A stretch of 64,000 nucleotides of DNA from assembly GCF_947495455.1 (NCBI RefSeq), contig NZ_CANLZC010000001.1:124001-188000 (forward strand). Direction: 5' to 3'. Positions within the stretch are counted from its first letter, which is position 1. Every line of letters begins with the position of its first letter. This DNA comes from an uncultured Shewanella sp. (GTDB lineage: Bacteria > Pseudomonadota > Gammaproteobacteria > Enterobacterales > Shewanellaceae). Positions 1 through 10,514 of this stretch are shown one piece after another. The position numbers were made by a program, and so were the translations under genes. The notes beneath the pieces were generated by a model. That model was not told the origin of the DNA, searched no databases, and worked only from the letters and a program-made list of their open reading frames with translations.

Positions 1-1141
1 TGTCACTAAAATACATCATGTTAAAAGTGGCAATGACAGAAAAAGGAATGGCGATGGAAATGATTAAGGTTGGAATAATATCTTTTAAGAAAAAATAGAT
101 CACTAACATGGCCAATACACTGCCGATTAACGCCGTATTAATGACTTCATCTATGGCTTGGGAGATAAACTCGGATTGATCGAAGATGATTTCAAGGGAT
201 GCATCAGGATAAAGGGATTGTAGGCGGCTAAATTGTGCTTTTATTCGCTTTGCTGCGGCCACTGTGTTGGCATCACCTTCTTTATAAATGGCCAGTTCAA
301 TGGATTCTTGACCATTAATGCGCGTTATGTCGCTTCGCTCTTTGTGGGCATCCATAATATTAGCCACTTCAAAGAGTCGAATAAGTTGAGAACCATTGCG
401 GTAAATGATGATTTGCTCGAGCTCATTTAAAGAAGAGAATTGATTCAATGTGCGAACTAAGTATTCTTTATCGCCTTGCAGGACTTTTCCTGCGGAAAGG
501 TTGATGTTTTCTTGTTCGATACGGTTTTTAATGTCATTGGCATTGAGTTGTAGCTGACTGAGTTTGTATTGATCTAATTGAATGTGGACTTCTTGCTCTA
601 AGCCACCAGAGAGCTTTACGGATGCGATTCCCTTGATGGACTCCAGTTCTCTTTTTAGCGCTTCGCTAGCATAAGTGCGTATGTGTTTCAGTTGTGCTTC
701 ACTGGCATTGGGAGTCGACAATGCCAGTCGTATAATGGGATCCAGATTGGGGTTAAATCTCAGTAACAAAGGCTTATCGATATCAAGGGGCAAGTTAATG
801 GCTTCTAGCTTCTCTCTAATGGCTAAACTGGCCATGTTCATGTCAGTTCCCCATTCAAATTCTAATACCACATCGGATAAACCTGCGCGCGAGATAGAGC
901 TTACCTGTCTAAGGCCTTTTACGATACCGAGGGCTTCTTCTATGGGTTTGGCGATCAGCTGCTCAATTTCAACAGGCGCTGCGCCGTCATAGAGGGTACG
1001 AATAGTGACACTGGGGTAGCTTAGATCGGGCAATAATTTCACGGCCAGTCTGGAAAATCCCACCATACCAAATAGCATAATGGCCAGCATGAACATCCAC
1101 ACACTGACAGGCCGCTTTACCGCAGTTTGAATAATAGACAT
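1..1141 (-). CDS. RND-family efflux permease, N-terminal part (cut by window edge)
   Basis: The reading frame is open from an ATG at 1141 down to the window edge, about 380 residues. It begins MSIIQTAVKRPVSVWMF and then has a hydrophobic first membrane segment. The sequence LPDLSYPSVTIRT and the phrase PIEEALG about 40 residues later are typical of AcrB/MexB-type hydrophobic-amphiphilic efflux pumps. A second hydrophobic cluster at the edge (IPTLIISIAIPFSVIATF) matches the start of the next membrane bundle after the first periplasmic loop. Such proteins are inner-membrane proton-driven drug or metabolite exporters of about 1000 residues that work with an adaptor and an outer-membrane channel. 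The adaptor gene lies 11 bases upstream on the same strand, so the two form an operon. The substrate cannot be told from this part. Confidence 0.92.
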   Translation of the reverse strand, partial: MSIIQTAVKRPVSVWMFMLAIMLFGMVGFSRLAVKLLPDLSYPSVTIRTLYDGAAPVEIEQLIAKPIEEALGIVKGLRQVSSISRAGLSDVVLEFEWGTDMNMASLAIREKLEAINLPLDIDKPLLLRFNPNLDPIIRLALSTPNASEAQLKHIRTYASEALKRELESIKGIASVKLSGGLEQEVHIQLDQYKLSQLQLNANDIKNRIEQENINLSAGKVLQGDKEYLVRTLNQFSSLNELEQIIIYRNGSQLIRLFEVANIMDAHKERSDITRINGQESIELAIYKEGDANTVAAAKRIKAQFSRLQSLYPDASLEIIFDQSEFISQAIDEVINTALIGSVLAMLVIYFFLKDIIPTLIISIAIPFSVIATFNMMYFSD

Positions 1142-1152
1142 GTCAATAATCC

Positions 1153-2217
1153 TTATTGATGGCTTGATGCTAAGGTCAGCGGATTAATGATTTCTACAAG
1201 AGATTGATCTTTTAGATTGTGCAGTCCATGGGTGACGACATTGTCTCCCAGTGCAATACCTGAGATGATTTCAACTGTGTTATCTTCCTTATATCCAATG
1301 GATACCGATTTTTTTTGCGCCTTATTGTCATTGACTATGTATATGGAGTACTGATTATCTTGATCTATGATGGCTTGTGCGGGAACAGTAATGACATTTT
1401 TATGGGTGTCGTAGCGAATTTCCACGCGAGTAAACATGCCGGCTTTGAGCTGTGCATCATGATTAGGAATAGCTAATGTGACTTTAAAAGTGCCACTTTG
1501 GGTGTCGATAATGGGACTGATGAGAAAAACCTTGGCATTGAGGGCAACATTTTTCTGGTGACTGGTATAAATCTTTGCCGTTTGTCCGAGTTGTAAAAAG
1601 GGCAGTTGTGCTTCGGGTAGGTGTACAATGGCATGTAGCTTTTCTTGGTTAACAACATAAAAAAGTTCATCAAACTCTTGTGCCATATTGCCTGCTTTAA
1701 CGCTGCGTTTAGCCACAACGCCCTTAATAGGCGAGCGAATTTTACTTTCGGTTACCTGAAGCTGAGCCTCATCACGCTTGGCACGGGCGGAGAGTAATTT
1801 GTATTCTAATTTTGCCATGGAATCGGCGCTCACAAATTGCTTATTTTCAATCTGTTTTAAGCGTTGCAATTCTTGTTCAATGATTTGGGCTTCAGCTTGC
1901 AGATGGGCAAGAGAGAATGCTTGTCTTTTGGCATCAACCACTGCCATGATTTGACCTTGAGACACATTGTCACCTTCTTCTACTCTAAGCTCTGTGATCA
2001 TGCCCGCAAGTCGAGTGACGACTCTAGCTTCCTTTGGTGCTTCTAAAATTGCCGTTGTGTTATAAAAGGAGGAGACGTCTCCTTGTGTCGCGACACGGGT
2101 TTTGACGGGGATGGCATATTCAGGTTCTGTTTGAGTTGTTTTGGTTTCGCTACAGGCGCTTAAAAACGTGATGAATAAGCAAGCCCATAGTGTATGGCGG
2201 CGAGCAGGGTGGTTCAT
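1153..2217 (-). CDS. RND efflux periplasmic adaptor (membrane-fusion lipoprotein)
   Basis: This is a membrane-fusion protein of the AcrA/MexA type, which links the inner-membrane RND pump to an outer-membrane channel. A short hydrophobic leader ends in the lipobox LSAC, so the mature protein should be lipid-anchored in the periplasm. The lipoyl/barrel-sandwich part is split by a helical hairpin (VEEGDNVSQGQIMAVVDAKR before it, SKIRSPIKGVVAKRSVKAGN after it), followed by beta-barrel and membrane-proximal domains near AGMFTRVEIRY. I prefer the ATG at 2217 because AAGGA lies about 9 bases upstream and it gives a compact lipoprotein signal. An in-frame ATG at 2250 adds 11 residues and is also possible. 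It precedes the permease gene with an 11-base gap. Confidence 0.9.
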   Translation of the reverse strand: MNHPARRHTLWACLFITFLSACSETKTTQTEPEYAIPVKTRVATQGDVSSFYNTTAILEAPKEARVVTRLAGMITELRVEEGDNVSQGQIMAVVDAKRQAFSLAHLQAEAQIIEQELQRLKQIENKQFVSADSMAKLEYKLLSARAKRDEAQLQVTESKIRSPIKGVVAKRSVKAGNMAQEFDELFYVVNQEKLHAIVHLPEAQLPFLQLGQTAKIYTSHQKNVALNAKVFLISPIIDTQSGTFKVTLAIPNHDAQLKAGMFTRVEIRYDTHKNVITVPAQAIIDQDNQYSIYIVNDNKAQKKSVSIGYKEDNTVEIISGIALGDNVVTHGLHNLKDQSLVEIINPLTLASSHQ

Positions 2218-2472
2218 GTTGATATCCTTAACGATGTTATTCTTCTTCATTGCTTTATTCCATTAAGCATTTACCGTGCCAACATTTATTTTATTTATAT
2301 TCAATGGCTTACACTTATTGTTGCTGTAAGTTTTGTTTTTTGATTATTTTATGTGGTTAAATTGTTTAACTTGTGGTGAGTTTGACGAAAGTCAGTTGAA
2401 TTAGTTCATATCTTTGATGAGAAAATGGTGTAAAAAGGTGGTAGGGTATCGAACGGTTTTTTTGAGGCCAAT

Positions 2473-2498
2473 AAAAAAGGCGCTAATGGCGCCTTTTT
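2473..2498 (-). terminator. Rho-independent terminator after gltA
   Basis: The stem is AAAAAAGGCGC/GCGCCTTTTT with a short TAAT-type loop. On the minus strand it ends in a T run just after the gltA stop codon. It separates gltA from the efflux operon and may act in both directions because A and T runs flank both sides. Confidence 0.85.
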
Positions 2499-2533
2499 AT
2501 GTGTTAACTTATTACGATAGCTAACGAAATAAG

Positions 2534-3820
2534 TTAACGTTTATCTGCAGGAATAAAATCCCGTACAGCTTCACCAGTATAAAGCTGGCGAGGACGGCTA
2601 ATTTTATGACCCGGTTGATCAAGCATTTCTTTCCAGTGCGTGATCCAACCCACAGTACGTGCAAGGGCGAACATCACAGTGAACATGCTGGTTGGAATAC
2701 CGATGGCTTTCATGATGATCCCTGAGTAGAAGTCAACATTTGGGTATAATTTCTTAGATACGAAATATTCATCTTCAAGGGCGATACGCTCAAGTTCCAT
2801 CGCGACATCTAACAAAGGATCGTCCACATTTAGCTCGGCCAGTACTTCATGACAGGTTTCACGCATGACCTTGGCACGGGGATCAAAGTTCTTATAAACA
2901 CGATGACCAAAGCCCATCAAGCGGAAGGGGTCGTCTTTGTCTTTTGCACGAGCGATGAACTCAGGAATGCGATCGACACTGCCGATTTCTTCTAGCATGT
3001 TTAGACAAGCTTCGTTTGCGCCACCATGTGCAGGCCCCCAAAGCGAGGCAATACCCGCTGCGATACACGCAAATGGGTTTGCACCTGATGATCCGGCTAA
3101 ACGTACCGTTGATGTAGATGCGTTTTGCTCGTGATCGGCATGTAGTATAAAGATACGATCCATTGCACGCTCTACAATGGGATTCACTTTATATTCTTCT
3201 GTTGGAACAGCAAACATCATGCTCAGGAAGTTACCAGCGTAACTTAAATCGCTGCGTGGGTAGATGAAGGGCTGACCAACAGAATATTTATAACACATGG
3301 CTGCGATAGTCGGCATTTTAGAAACTAAACGCAATACGGCTGTTTCACGATCTTGTTTATCGTTGACATCGAGAGAGTCTTGGAAAAACGCTGATAATGC
3401 GCCGGTGACACCACATAGCATAGCCATAGGGTGAGCAGAACGACGGAAACCTTTAAAAAAGGCGACTAATTGCTCATCGACAAGCGTATGTTTTTTGACT
3501 TTTTGTACGAACGCTGCGTACTGTTCTTTAGTGGGCAACTCTCCATAAAGCAACAAGTAACACAAATCTAAATAATCAGAATCCATGGCTAACTGATCAA
3601 TTGGGTATCCGCGGTGTAACAGTATACCTTGATTGCCATCTATGTAAGTGATTGCTGATTCACATGAGGCTGTTGCTAGAAACCCTGGATCGAAGGTAAA
3701 GTGACCTTTACTACCTAGTTTACTGATGTCAATAACGTCAAATCCAGCAGTCCCTTTTTTGATAGGTAGCTCGATTGAGTCGTTTCCTGGTAGTTCCAAT
3801 TTGGCTATATTTTCAGCCAT
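2534..3820 (-). CDS. gltA: citrate synthase
   Basis: Citrate synthase condenses acetyl-CoA and oxaloacetate in the cytoplasm as the first TCA-cycle step. The length of 428 residues matches the hexameric, NADH-sensitive enzymes of Gram-negative bacteria. The catalytic regions are visible: a histidine in [14 protein letters not shown], a second in [15 protein letters not shown], and the aspartate in PNVDFYSGI. The conserved stretch [12 protein letters not shown] lies between them. The start has a good ribosome site (AAGGAG about 9 bases upstream). It is divergent from sdhCDAB across a 431-base gap, as in many gammaproteobacteria. Confidence 0.98.
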   Translation of the reverse strand: MAENIAKLELPGNDSIELPIKKGTAGFDVIDISKLGSKGHFTFDPGFLATASCESAITYIDGNQGILLHRGYPIDQLAMDSDYLDLCYLLLYGELPTKEQYAAFVQKVKKHTLVDEQLVAFFKGFRRSAHPMAMLCGVTGALSAFFQDSLDVNDKQDRETAVLRLVSKMPTIAAMCYKYSVGQPFIYPRSDLSYAGNFLSMMFAVPTEEYKVNPIVERAMDRIFILHADHEQNASTSTVRLAGSSGANPFACIAAGIASLWGPAHGGANEACLNMLEEIGSVDRIPEFIARAKDKDDPFRLMGFGHRVYKNFDPRAKVMRETCHEVLAELNVDDPLLDVAMELERIALEDEYFVSKKLYPNVDFYSGIIMKAIGIPTSMFTVMFALARTVGWITHWKEMLDQPGHKISRPRQLYTGEAVRDFIPADKR

Positions 3821-4251
3821 ACCTCATTCTCCTTACTTCATATCTTATTTTGAGTGCGGCTTATTAAGCGCTCAATACTCTACAGCGGATCGTGATCACA
3901 TTTCAATTCAAATAAGTGTTTAAATTTTTTTTAACATAATTAAATTTGATTTAAGCATCTGTATAAAAAGGTTTTTACTCATTTTAAAAAGAAAAAAACT
4001 AAATTTGCATTATGTGACGTTTGTATTTGACATTAGCCGCGAGTATACTTGAGTCGGCTCATTTTAGAGCCACAAACATATTCGTTGAGAAACGACTTTT
4101 TCCTTGTTAATGAGTAGCTTCTAAAGCGTAAAATGTTTGTTTAAACTTTTCTTTTGTGACATTTTTAACTAAGCTAAATATTAGATTAATTTTTAATCAA
4201 AAGTAGTTCATATAACAAAAAACCAGCTCAATTGAGCAGAGTGAGCAGAAC
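3821..4251. promoter_or_regulatory. divergent control region between gltA and sdhCDAB
   Basis: This 431-base AT-rich gap separates two divergent TCA operons, so it must hold promoters for both. There are TGTGAC-type half-sites (near 4014 and 4155) and GTGATCAC near 3893. No full CRP or ArcA site with correct spacing was convincing, and I could not assign -35/-10 boxes with confidence. No ORF here looks real. Confidence 0.5.
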
Positions 4252-4626
4252 GTGAAAAAGCAAAGACCTGTCCATTTAGATCTGCAGACCATTCGCTTCC
4301 CTGCAACTGCGATTGCGTCAATCCTTCACCGAGTATCCGGTGTGATAATGTTGTTTGCCGTTGGCATTCTTATTTGGTTGCTAAATGAATCATTAGCTTC
4401 ACCTGAGAGTTTTGCCAATGTCCAGTCTCTTTTTGATAACCTTTTAGTCAAGTTTGTTATCTGGGGTATTTTAACCGCACTGGGTTACCATCTCATTGTT
4501 GGCGTACGCCATCTAGTGATGGACGCTGGGTGTTGGGAAGAATTAGCTTCAGGTCAATTATCGGCTAAAATTGCGATTGCCTTGGCGGTCGTCTTTTCTA
4601 TCATAGTGGGGATTTGGGTATGGTAA
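4252..4626 (+). CDS. sdhC: succinate dehydrogenase cytochrome b556 subunit
   Basis: SdhC is one of two membrane anchors of complex II and helps bind haem b and quinone. The N-terminus carries the family signature RPVHLDLQTIRFP followed by SILHRVSG. The haem-ligand region is GYHLIVGVRHLVMD in the second membrane segment. Three hydrophobic segments are visible and the length of 124 residues is close to the usual 125-130. The start codon is GTG, and no earlier start is possible without losing the family N-terminus. It heads the sdhCDAB run and its stop overlaps sdhD. Confidence 0.97.
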   Translation: MKKQRPVHLDLQTIRFPATAIASILHRVSGVIMLFAVGILIWLLNESLASPESFANVQSLFDNLLVKFVIWGILTALGYHLIVGVRHLVMDAGCWEELASGQLSAKIAIALAVVFSIIVGIWVW

Positions 4627-4967
4627 CCAACGCAGCAAGCCTTGGACGCAGCGGTGTCCACGACTTTATTCTTATTCGTGCAAGTGCAATTATTTTAGCC
4701 TGTTACACCATTTTTATGGTGGGTTTTGTGGCTTGTAATTCCCCCCTCACTTATGACGTATGGCACGGGTTGTTCAGTGCTATACCAATGAAAGTGTTTA
4801 CTATTTTGACGCTGATTGCCGTATTGGTCCATGCTTGGATTGGTATTTGGCAAGTGCTCACCGATTACGTGAAAAACGTGGCCGTTCGTGGCGTACTTCA
4901 GTTTGTTTTTGTCATTGCTGCGTTTTCGTATCTTGTCGCAGGCATATTAATTGTGTGGGGTGTATAA
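4620..4967 (+). CDS. sdhD: succinate dehydrogenase hydrophobic anchor subunit
   Basis: SdhD is the second membrane anchor of complex II. It contains LGRSGVHDFILIRASA at the start and VLVHAWIGIWQVLTDYVK, where the histidine region contributes to haem binding in this family. The product is 115 residues with three membrane segments, the same length as the E. coli protein. I chose the ATG at 4620, which overlaps the sdhC stop by 7 bases. A TTG two codons earlier is less likely. The overlap suggests translational coupling with sdhC. Confidence 0.95.
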   Translation: MVTNAASLGRSGVHDFILIRASAIILACYTIFMVGFVACNSPLTYDVWHGLFSAIPMKVFTILTLIAVLVHAWIGIWQVLTDYVKNVAVRGVLQFVFVIAAFSYLVAGILIVWGV

Positions 4968-6734
4968 GTGAGTATTCCAGTACGCGAATTTGATGCAGTC
5001 GTAATTGGTGCTGGCGGCGCAGGCATGCGCGCGGCATTACAGATTTCTAAAGAAGGTAAGAGCTGTGCGCTTTTATCTAAAGTGTTTCCAACGCGTTCTC
5101 ATACGGTATCGGCTCAAGGGGGTATTACGGTTGCTCTGGGTAATGCCCATGAAGATCACTGGGAACAACACATGTACGATACGGTCAAAGGTTCTGATTT
5201 TATCGGCGACCAAGAAGCTATCGAATTCATGTGTAAAACAGGTCCTGAAGCTGTCATTGAATTAGAGCAGATGGGTCTGCCTTTTTCACGTTTCGATAAT
5301 GGTACCATTTACCAACGTCCTTTTGGCGGCCAATCAAAAAACTTTGGTGGAGAACAAGCGGCAAGGACTGCGGCGGCTGCTGACCGAACGGGTCATGCAT
5401 TATTACATTGTTTATACCAGCAAAATGTGAAGCATCATACTCAAGTTTTTTCTGAGTGGTATGCACTCGATTTAGTCAAAAATGAAGATGGCGCCATCGT
5501 AGGTTGTACCGCAATTGATATTGAAAGCGGCGACATAGTTTATTTTAAAGCCAAAGCTACAGTACTTGCTACTGGCGGTGCTGGCCGTATTTTTGCTTCA
5601 ACCACCAATGCCCACATTAACACAGGTGATGGCGTTGGTATGGCCATGCGCGCCGGCGTGCAAATGCAAGACATGGAAATGTGGCAGTTCCACCCAACGG
5701 GTATTGCTGGCGCAGGTGTATTAGTGACGGAAGGTTGCCGCGGTGAAGGTGGCTACCTGCTCAACAAAGATGGTGAGCGCTTCATGGAACGCTATGCACC
5801 CAATGCGAAAGATTTAGCCTCTCGTGATGTGGTTGCCCGTTCTATGATGACTGAAATTCGTGAAGGTCGTGGTTTAGATGGTCCTTTAGGCCCTCATTGT
5901 TTACTTAAACTTGATCATTTAGGTAAAGAAACCTTAGAAGCGCGTCTACCGGGTGTGTGTGAATTATCCCGTACCTTTGCCCATATCGATCCTGCCGATG
6001 GTCCCATTCCTGTCCTGCCAACCTGTCATTATATGATGGGTGGTTTGCCCGCTAAAGTCAGTGGACAAGTTATTCGTAAAAATACCGATGGCAGCGAAAG
6101 CGATGTTGTTGGTCTATTTGCTGTGGGCGAAATTGCCTGTGTGTCTGTGCATGGTGCGAACCGTCTAGGTGGTAACTCTTTGCTTGATTTGGTGGTATTT
6201 GGCCGCGCTGCTGGGCATCACCTTGGTGAGGCTCTGGATGCGACTGCGGATCCTAAAGATGCGACGGATGCTGAGATTGAAAAATCACTTGAGCGTATGA
6301 AGCGTTGGGAAAATAACAAAGAAGGTGAAGATCCTGCGCAAATTCGCAAGGACCTGCAACTTTGTATGCAATTAAACTTCTCAGTATTTAGAAGTGGTGA
6401 TGCGATGGCAGAAGGCTTAAAGGAGCTTAAAGCCATTCGTGAACGTTTGCAAAATGCTAAATTATCTGATAATTCAACAGAATTTAATACGCAACGTATT
6501 GAATGTCTAGAATTGGATAACTTAATGGCAACTGCAATTGCGACGGCTTATGCGGCGAATTTCCGTACAGAAAGTCGAGGTGCTCATTCACGTGAAGATT
6601 ACCTTGAGCGTGATGATGAGAATTGGCTATGCCACAGTCTGTTTGATCCTGAAACGGAACAGATGGATCGCCGTGCTGTTAACATGGAGCCTAAGCTTCG
6701 TGATGCGTTTCCACCTAAAAAACGTACCTACTAG
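4968..6734 (+). CDS. sdhA: succinate dehydrogenase flavoprotein subunit
   Basis: SdhA oxidises succinate to fumarate on the cytoplasmic face of the membrane and passes electrons to SdhB. The FAD dinucleotide fold is near the start ([13 protein letters not shown]). His45 in [11 protein letters not shown] is the covalent FAD attachment site in the family. Substrate-site motifs HPTGI and CRGEGGYL follow, and [15 protein letters not shown] is the usual second FAD-binding stretch. The length is 588 residues, the same as in E. coli. It starts with GTG directly after the sdhD stop and uses no unusual codons. Confidence 0.98.
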   Translation: MSIPVREFDAVVIGAGGAGMRAALQISKEGKSCALLSKVFPTRSHTVSAQGGITVALGNAHEDHWEQHMYDTVKGSDFIGDQEAIEFMCKTGPEAVIELEQMGLPFSRFDNGTIYQRPFGGQSKNFGGEQAARTAAAADRTGHALLHCLYQQNVKHHTQVFSEWYALDLVKNEDGAIVGCTAIDIESGDIVYFKAKATVLATGGAGRIFASTTNAHINTGDGVGMAMRAGVQMQDMEMWQFHPTGIAGAGVLVTEGCRGEGGYLLNKDGERFMERYAPNAKDLASRDVVARSMMTEIREGRGLDGPLGPHCLLKLDHLGKETLEARLPGVCELSRTFAHIDPADGPIPVLPTCHYMMGGLPAKVSGQVIRKNTDGSESDVVGLFAVGEIACVSVHGANRLGGNSLLDLVVFGRAAGHHLGEALDATADPKDATDAEIEKSLERMKRWENNKEGEDPAQIRKDLQLCMQLNFSVFRSGDAMAEGLKELKAIRERLQNAKLSDNSTEFNTQRIECLELDNLMATAIATAYAANFRTESRGAHSREDYLERDDENWLCHSLFDPETEQMDRRAVNMEPKLRDAFPPKKRTY

Positions 6735-6748
6735 TAGGAGTAGTTGAG

Positions 6749-7456
6749 ATGAAATTGGATATTGCCGTTTATCGCTATAATCCAGATGTAGATACTAAGC
6801 CCTACATGAAGGATTATACGTTAGAAGTGGCTGAAGGTACTGATATGATGGTACTGGATGTGTTACTTCAATTGAAAGAACAAGACCCAAGTTTGGTGTT
6901 GCGTCGTTCTTGCCGTGAAGGGGTATGTGGCTCTGACGGCGTGAACATGAATGGTAAAAATGGTTTAGCGTGTATTACGCCAATTTCGACCTTTAAAGGG
7001 AAGAAAATTGAAATTAGACCTTTACCAGGTATGCCGGTTATTCGCGATCTTGTTGTTGATTTAACGCAATTTTATACTCAGTATGAAAAAATTAAGCCTT
7101 ACCTAATCAATGATGAGAAAGCCCCTGCTCGTGAGCATTTACAATCACCTGCAGAGCGTGAGCATTTAGATGGATTATATGAGTGCATTATGTGTGCTTG
7201 TTGCTCGACTGCGTGTCCTTCTTTCTGGTGGAACCCAGATAAGTTCATCGGTCCTAGTGGCCTGTTGCATGCTTATCGTTTCTTGATTGATAGTCGTGAT
7301 ACGGCGACAGAAGAGCGTCTGTCTGACTTAGATGATGCCTATAGTGTCTTTAGGTGTCATGGCATTATGAACTGTGTGGATGTATGCCCTAAAGGCCTGA
7401 ATCCAACGAAAGCCATTGGACATATTAAGTCTATGTTGCTTAATCGCGCAGTTTAA
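6749..7456 (+). CDS. sdhB: succinate dehydrogenase iron-sulfur subunit
   Basis: SdhB carries three Fe-S clusters that pass electrons from FAD to quinone. The [2Fe-2S] cysteines are in SCREGVCGSDG and LAC. The C-terminal half has the ferredoxin-like clusters in CIMCACCSTACPS and CHGIMNCVDVCPKGLNP. The length of 235 residues is normal. It begins 14 bases after sdhA with a GGAG ribosome site, so it is the last gene of sdhCDAB. Confidence 0.98.
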   Translation: MKLDIAVYRYNPDVDTKPYMKDYTLEVAEGTDMMVLDVLLQLKEQDPSLVLRRSCREGVCGSDGVNMNGKNGLACITPISTFKGKKIEIRPLPGMPVIRDLVVDLTQFYTQYEKIKPYLINDEKAPAREHLQSPAEREHLDGLYECIMCACCSTACPSFWWNPDKFIGPSGLLHAYRFLIDSRDTATEERLSDLDDAYSVFRCHGIMNCVDVCPKGLNPTKAIGHIKSMLLNRAV

Positions 7457-7497
7457 GTGCCTGAAGTCGGGTTAATGGATTCCATTCGCCCGATGAG

Positions 7498-7520
7498 GAG
7501 CCATATCATGCTTGTGGCTC
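7498..7520 (+). terminator. weak hairpin between sdhB and sucA
   Basis: A GAGCCA/TGGCTC stem with an 11-base loop is followed by a T-rich but interrupted stretch. It sits in the 207-base gap between the sdh and suc parts of the block. It may lower read-through rather than stop it fully. Confidence 0.4.
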
Positions 7521-7663
7521 TCTTTGCTTGACTAGAGTATGACAAGGTGCCGTACATCTTCATTGTTTGAAGCGGCAAAGAGTGCACTTTCGATGTATGA
7601 CTGTTGTTTGTGCATATTGACAATTTTGGCTAAACACGTGTATCAAGTTTGTAAGGAATAGAA

Positions 7664-10483
7664 ATGCACCAAGGCATCATGAAAGCCTGGCTCGAGTCAT
7701 CTCACTTAAATGGGGCTAACTCGACCTATGTAGAACAGATGTATGAAGCCTATCAAGAAAACCCTCAGTCAATTCCAGAAGATTGGCAGACGGTGTTTGA
7801 TAATCTCCCTTATGTGAATGGTAATTCTGCAGAAGTACCTGAAGCGGTTCACTCTAAAGTTCGAGACTATTTTCGCAGCCTCGCATTAGAAGGGCATCAC
7901 AAGAGCTCAGCTCGAGTGAGCGATCCTGATGTTGATGCTAAACAAGTCAAAGTCCTGCAACTTATTAATGCTTATCGATTTCGTGGTCATCAAAGTGCAA
8001 ACTTAGATCCCCTCGGTTTATGGGATCGCGATAAAGTATCTGAATTGGATCCGAGTTTTCATGGCTTAGACAGCGATGATATGCAACGTGAATTCAATAC
8101 TGGCTCTTTTGCGCACGGTGGCGATACATTAAAGCTTATCGATCTCGTTAACGCACTCAAGTCCACTTACGGTGGGTCGATTGGTGCGGAATACATGCAT
8201 ATTACGGATACTGACGAAAAACGTTGGATCCAACAGCGTCTTGAGCCTTCATTGGGTCGAGGACAATATAGCAAAGATGATAAAAAGCGTGTTCTTGAGG
8301 GGCTCAATGCTGCGGAAGGATTAGAGAAATATCTCGGCGCTAAATTCCCAGGTGCAAAACGTTTCTCACTTGAAGGGGGTGATGCGCTTGTCCCTATGAT
8401 GAGAGAAATCATTTATCGAGCGGGTGATGCTGGCACTAAAGAAGTGGTGATTGGTATGGCTCACCGCGGACGTTTAAATGTGTTAGTGAACGTGCTAGGT
8501 AAAAAACCTTCTGAGCTTTTCGATGAGTTTGCGGGTAAACACGAGATCAATAATGGCTCTGGCGATGTGAAATACCATCAAGGTTTCTCATCAGATTTTG
8601 AAACGCCAGGCGGTAATGTTCACTTAGCATTGGCCTTTAACCCATCGCATCTTGAGATTGTTAACCCTGTTGTGATGGGCTCAGTACGTGCTCGACTGGA
8701 TAGACGCGGTTGTGATACCGGATTGCAAGTTTTGCCTATTACCATTCATGGCGATTCAGCGATTGCGGGGCAAGGGATAGTACAAGAGACATTTAATATG
8801 TCTCAAACCCGTGGTTTTAAGGTGGGCGGCAGCATTCGCATTGTGGTGAATAACCAAGTGGGCTTTACGACCTCAAATCGTGAGGATGTGCGTTCAACAG
8901 AGTATTGCACCGATATTGCGAAAATGGTGCAAGCGCCGATTTTCCACGTGAATGCGGACGATCCTGAAGCGGTGGCTTTTGTGTCTCAGTTGGCTGTTGA
9001 TTATCGTAACGAGTTTAAGCGTGATGTGGTGATTGATTTAGTGTGTTATCGCCGCCATGGTCATAACGAAGCGGATGAGCCGAGTGCGACTCAGCCTTTG
9101 ATGTACGCTAAAATCAAAAAACATCCCACGCCACGTAAGATTTATGCGGAGCGTCTCATTGCTGACCAAACCTTAGCCAGTGATGAAGTGACGGCCATGG
9201 TGAATAATTATCGTGACGCTCTAGATCAAGGTAATTGTGTTGTTAAAGAACGCCGTGCAACGACGCAACATTCAGGTGACTGGGGGCCTTATATTGGCGC
9301 TGAGTGGTTTGATACCTATGCTGGCGAAATGCCAATGGCACGTCTGAAACACTTAGCCGAAAAAATTAGCTATGTACCAGAATCCCATAAATTGCAATCT
9401 CGTGTGGCTAAAATTTATAAGGATCGCGCTCTGATGGCGCAAGGTGAAAAACCGCTTGATTGGGGATTTGCTGAAACCTTAGCGTATGCGTCTATTTTAG
9501 AAGATAATAAGCGCGTTAGGATCACAGGCCAAGATTCTGGTCGTGGGACTTTCTTTCACCGTCATGCGGTGTTGCATAATCAAAATGATGCAACAGCCTA
9601 TTTGCCACTGCGTAACATCACTGAAGAGCAAGGTCCTATTGATATTACCGACTCGGTGCTATCTGAAGCGTCAGTACTTGCCTTTGAATATGGCTATGCT
9701 ACCGCAGAGCCGGGTGGTTTAACCATTTGGGAAGCGCAATTTGGTGACTTTGCTAACTGTGCGCAAGTGGTTATTGATCAATTCTTATCATCGGGTGAGC
9801 AAAAATGGGGACGCTTATGTGGCTTGACCATGCTATTGCCTCATGGATATGAAGGTCAAGGTCCTGAGCATTCCAGTGCCCGTTTAGAGCGTTTTTTACA
9901 GTTATGTGCTAACCATAATATGCAAGTGTGTATACCCTCAACACCTGCGCAGGTTTATCACATGCTTCGCCGTCAAGTGGTGCGTCCAATGCGCCGTCCT
10001 TTGGTGGTTATGTCACCAAAATCACTGCTTCGTCATCCATTAGCGGTGTCCAGTATGGAAGAGCTTGCTGAAGGAACATTTAAAAATGTGATTGGTGAAA
10101 TCGATAGCTTGGATGCCAGTAACGTCGATCGCGTCGTATTTTGTAGTGGTAAAGTTTATTTTGAACTGCTTGAAAAACGTCGTAAAAACAATATTGATAA
10201 TGTTGCCCTTATTCGTATTGAACAGTTATACCCGTTCCCACGAGAAGAAGCATTAGCCGCGTTGAGCGATTATAGCCATGTGACTGATTTTGTTTGGTGT
10301 CAAGAAGAACCACAAAACCAAGGGGCTTGGTATTGCAGTCAGCATCATTTCCGTGGAGTGATCCCTAAGGGAGCGGAGCTGAACTATGCAGGTCGTGACG
10401 CCTCTGCCGCACCCGCTTGTGGTTATCCGGCATTGCACGCAGAGCAACAAGAATCTTTGATTAATAGCGCATTAAAACTCTAG
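7664..10483 (+). CDS. sucA: 2-oxoglutarate dehydrogenase E1 component
   Basis: SucA is the thiamine-diphosphate decarboxylase of the 2-oxoglutarate dehydrogenase complex. The length of 939 residues agrees with the family (about 930-940). The N-terminus has the E2-binding-type segment (SSHLNGANSTYVEQMYEAY). The cofactor and active-site motifs GMAHRGRLNVL, GDSAIAGQG and QETFNMSQTRGFKVGG are present, and the pyrimidine-binding domain has TEEQGPIDITDSVLSE. A clear AAGGA ribosome site precedes the ATG. It is followed closely by sucB. Confidence 0.98.
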   Translation: MHQGIMKAWLESSHLNGANSTYVEQMYEAYQENPQSIPEDWQTVFDNLPYVNGNSAEVPEAVHSKVRDYFRSLALEGHHKSSARVSDPDVDAKQVKVLQLINAYRFRGHQSANLDPLGLWDRDKVSELDPSFHGLDSDDMQREFNTGSFAHGGDTLKLIDLVNALKSTYGGSIGAEYMHITDTDEKRWIQQRLEPSLGRGQYSKDDKKRVLEGLNAAEGLEKYLGAKFPGAKRFSLEGGDALVPMMREIIYRAGDAGTKEVVIGMAHRGRLNVLVNVLGKKPSELFDEFAGKHEINNGSGDVKYHQGFSSDFETPGGNVHLALAFNPSHLEIVNPVVMGSVRARLDRRGCDTGLQVLPITIHGDSAIAGQGIVQETFNMSQTRGFKVGGSIRIVVNNQVGFTTSNREDVRSTEYCTDIAKMVQAPIFHVNADDPEAVAFVSQLAVDYRNEFKRDVVIDLVCYRRHGHNEADEPSATQPLMYAKIKKHPTPRKIYAERLIADQTLASDEVTAMVNNYRDALDQGNCVVKERRATTQHSGDWGPYIGAEWFDTYAGEMPMARLKHLAEKISYVPESHKLQSRVAKIYKDRALMAQGEKPLDWGFAETLAYASILEDNKRVRITGQDSGRGTFFHRHAVLHNQNDATAYLPLRNITEEQGPIDITDSVLSEASVLAFEYGYATAEPGGLTIWEAQFGDFANCAQVVIDQFLSSGEQKWGRLCGLTMLLPHGYEGQGPEHSSARLERFLQLCANHNMQVCIPSTPAQVYHMLRRQVVRPMRRPLVVMSPKSLLRHPLAVSSMEELAEGTFKNVIGEIDSLDASNVDRVVFCSGKVYFELLEKRRKNNIDNVALIRIEQLYPFPREEALAALSDYSHVTDFVWCQEEPQNQGAWYCSQHHFRGVIPKGAELNYAGRDASAAPACGYPALHAEQQESLINSALKL

Positions 10484-10514
10484 TAATAGACATATTTTAA
10501 AAGGATAGTGATCC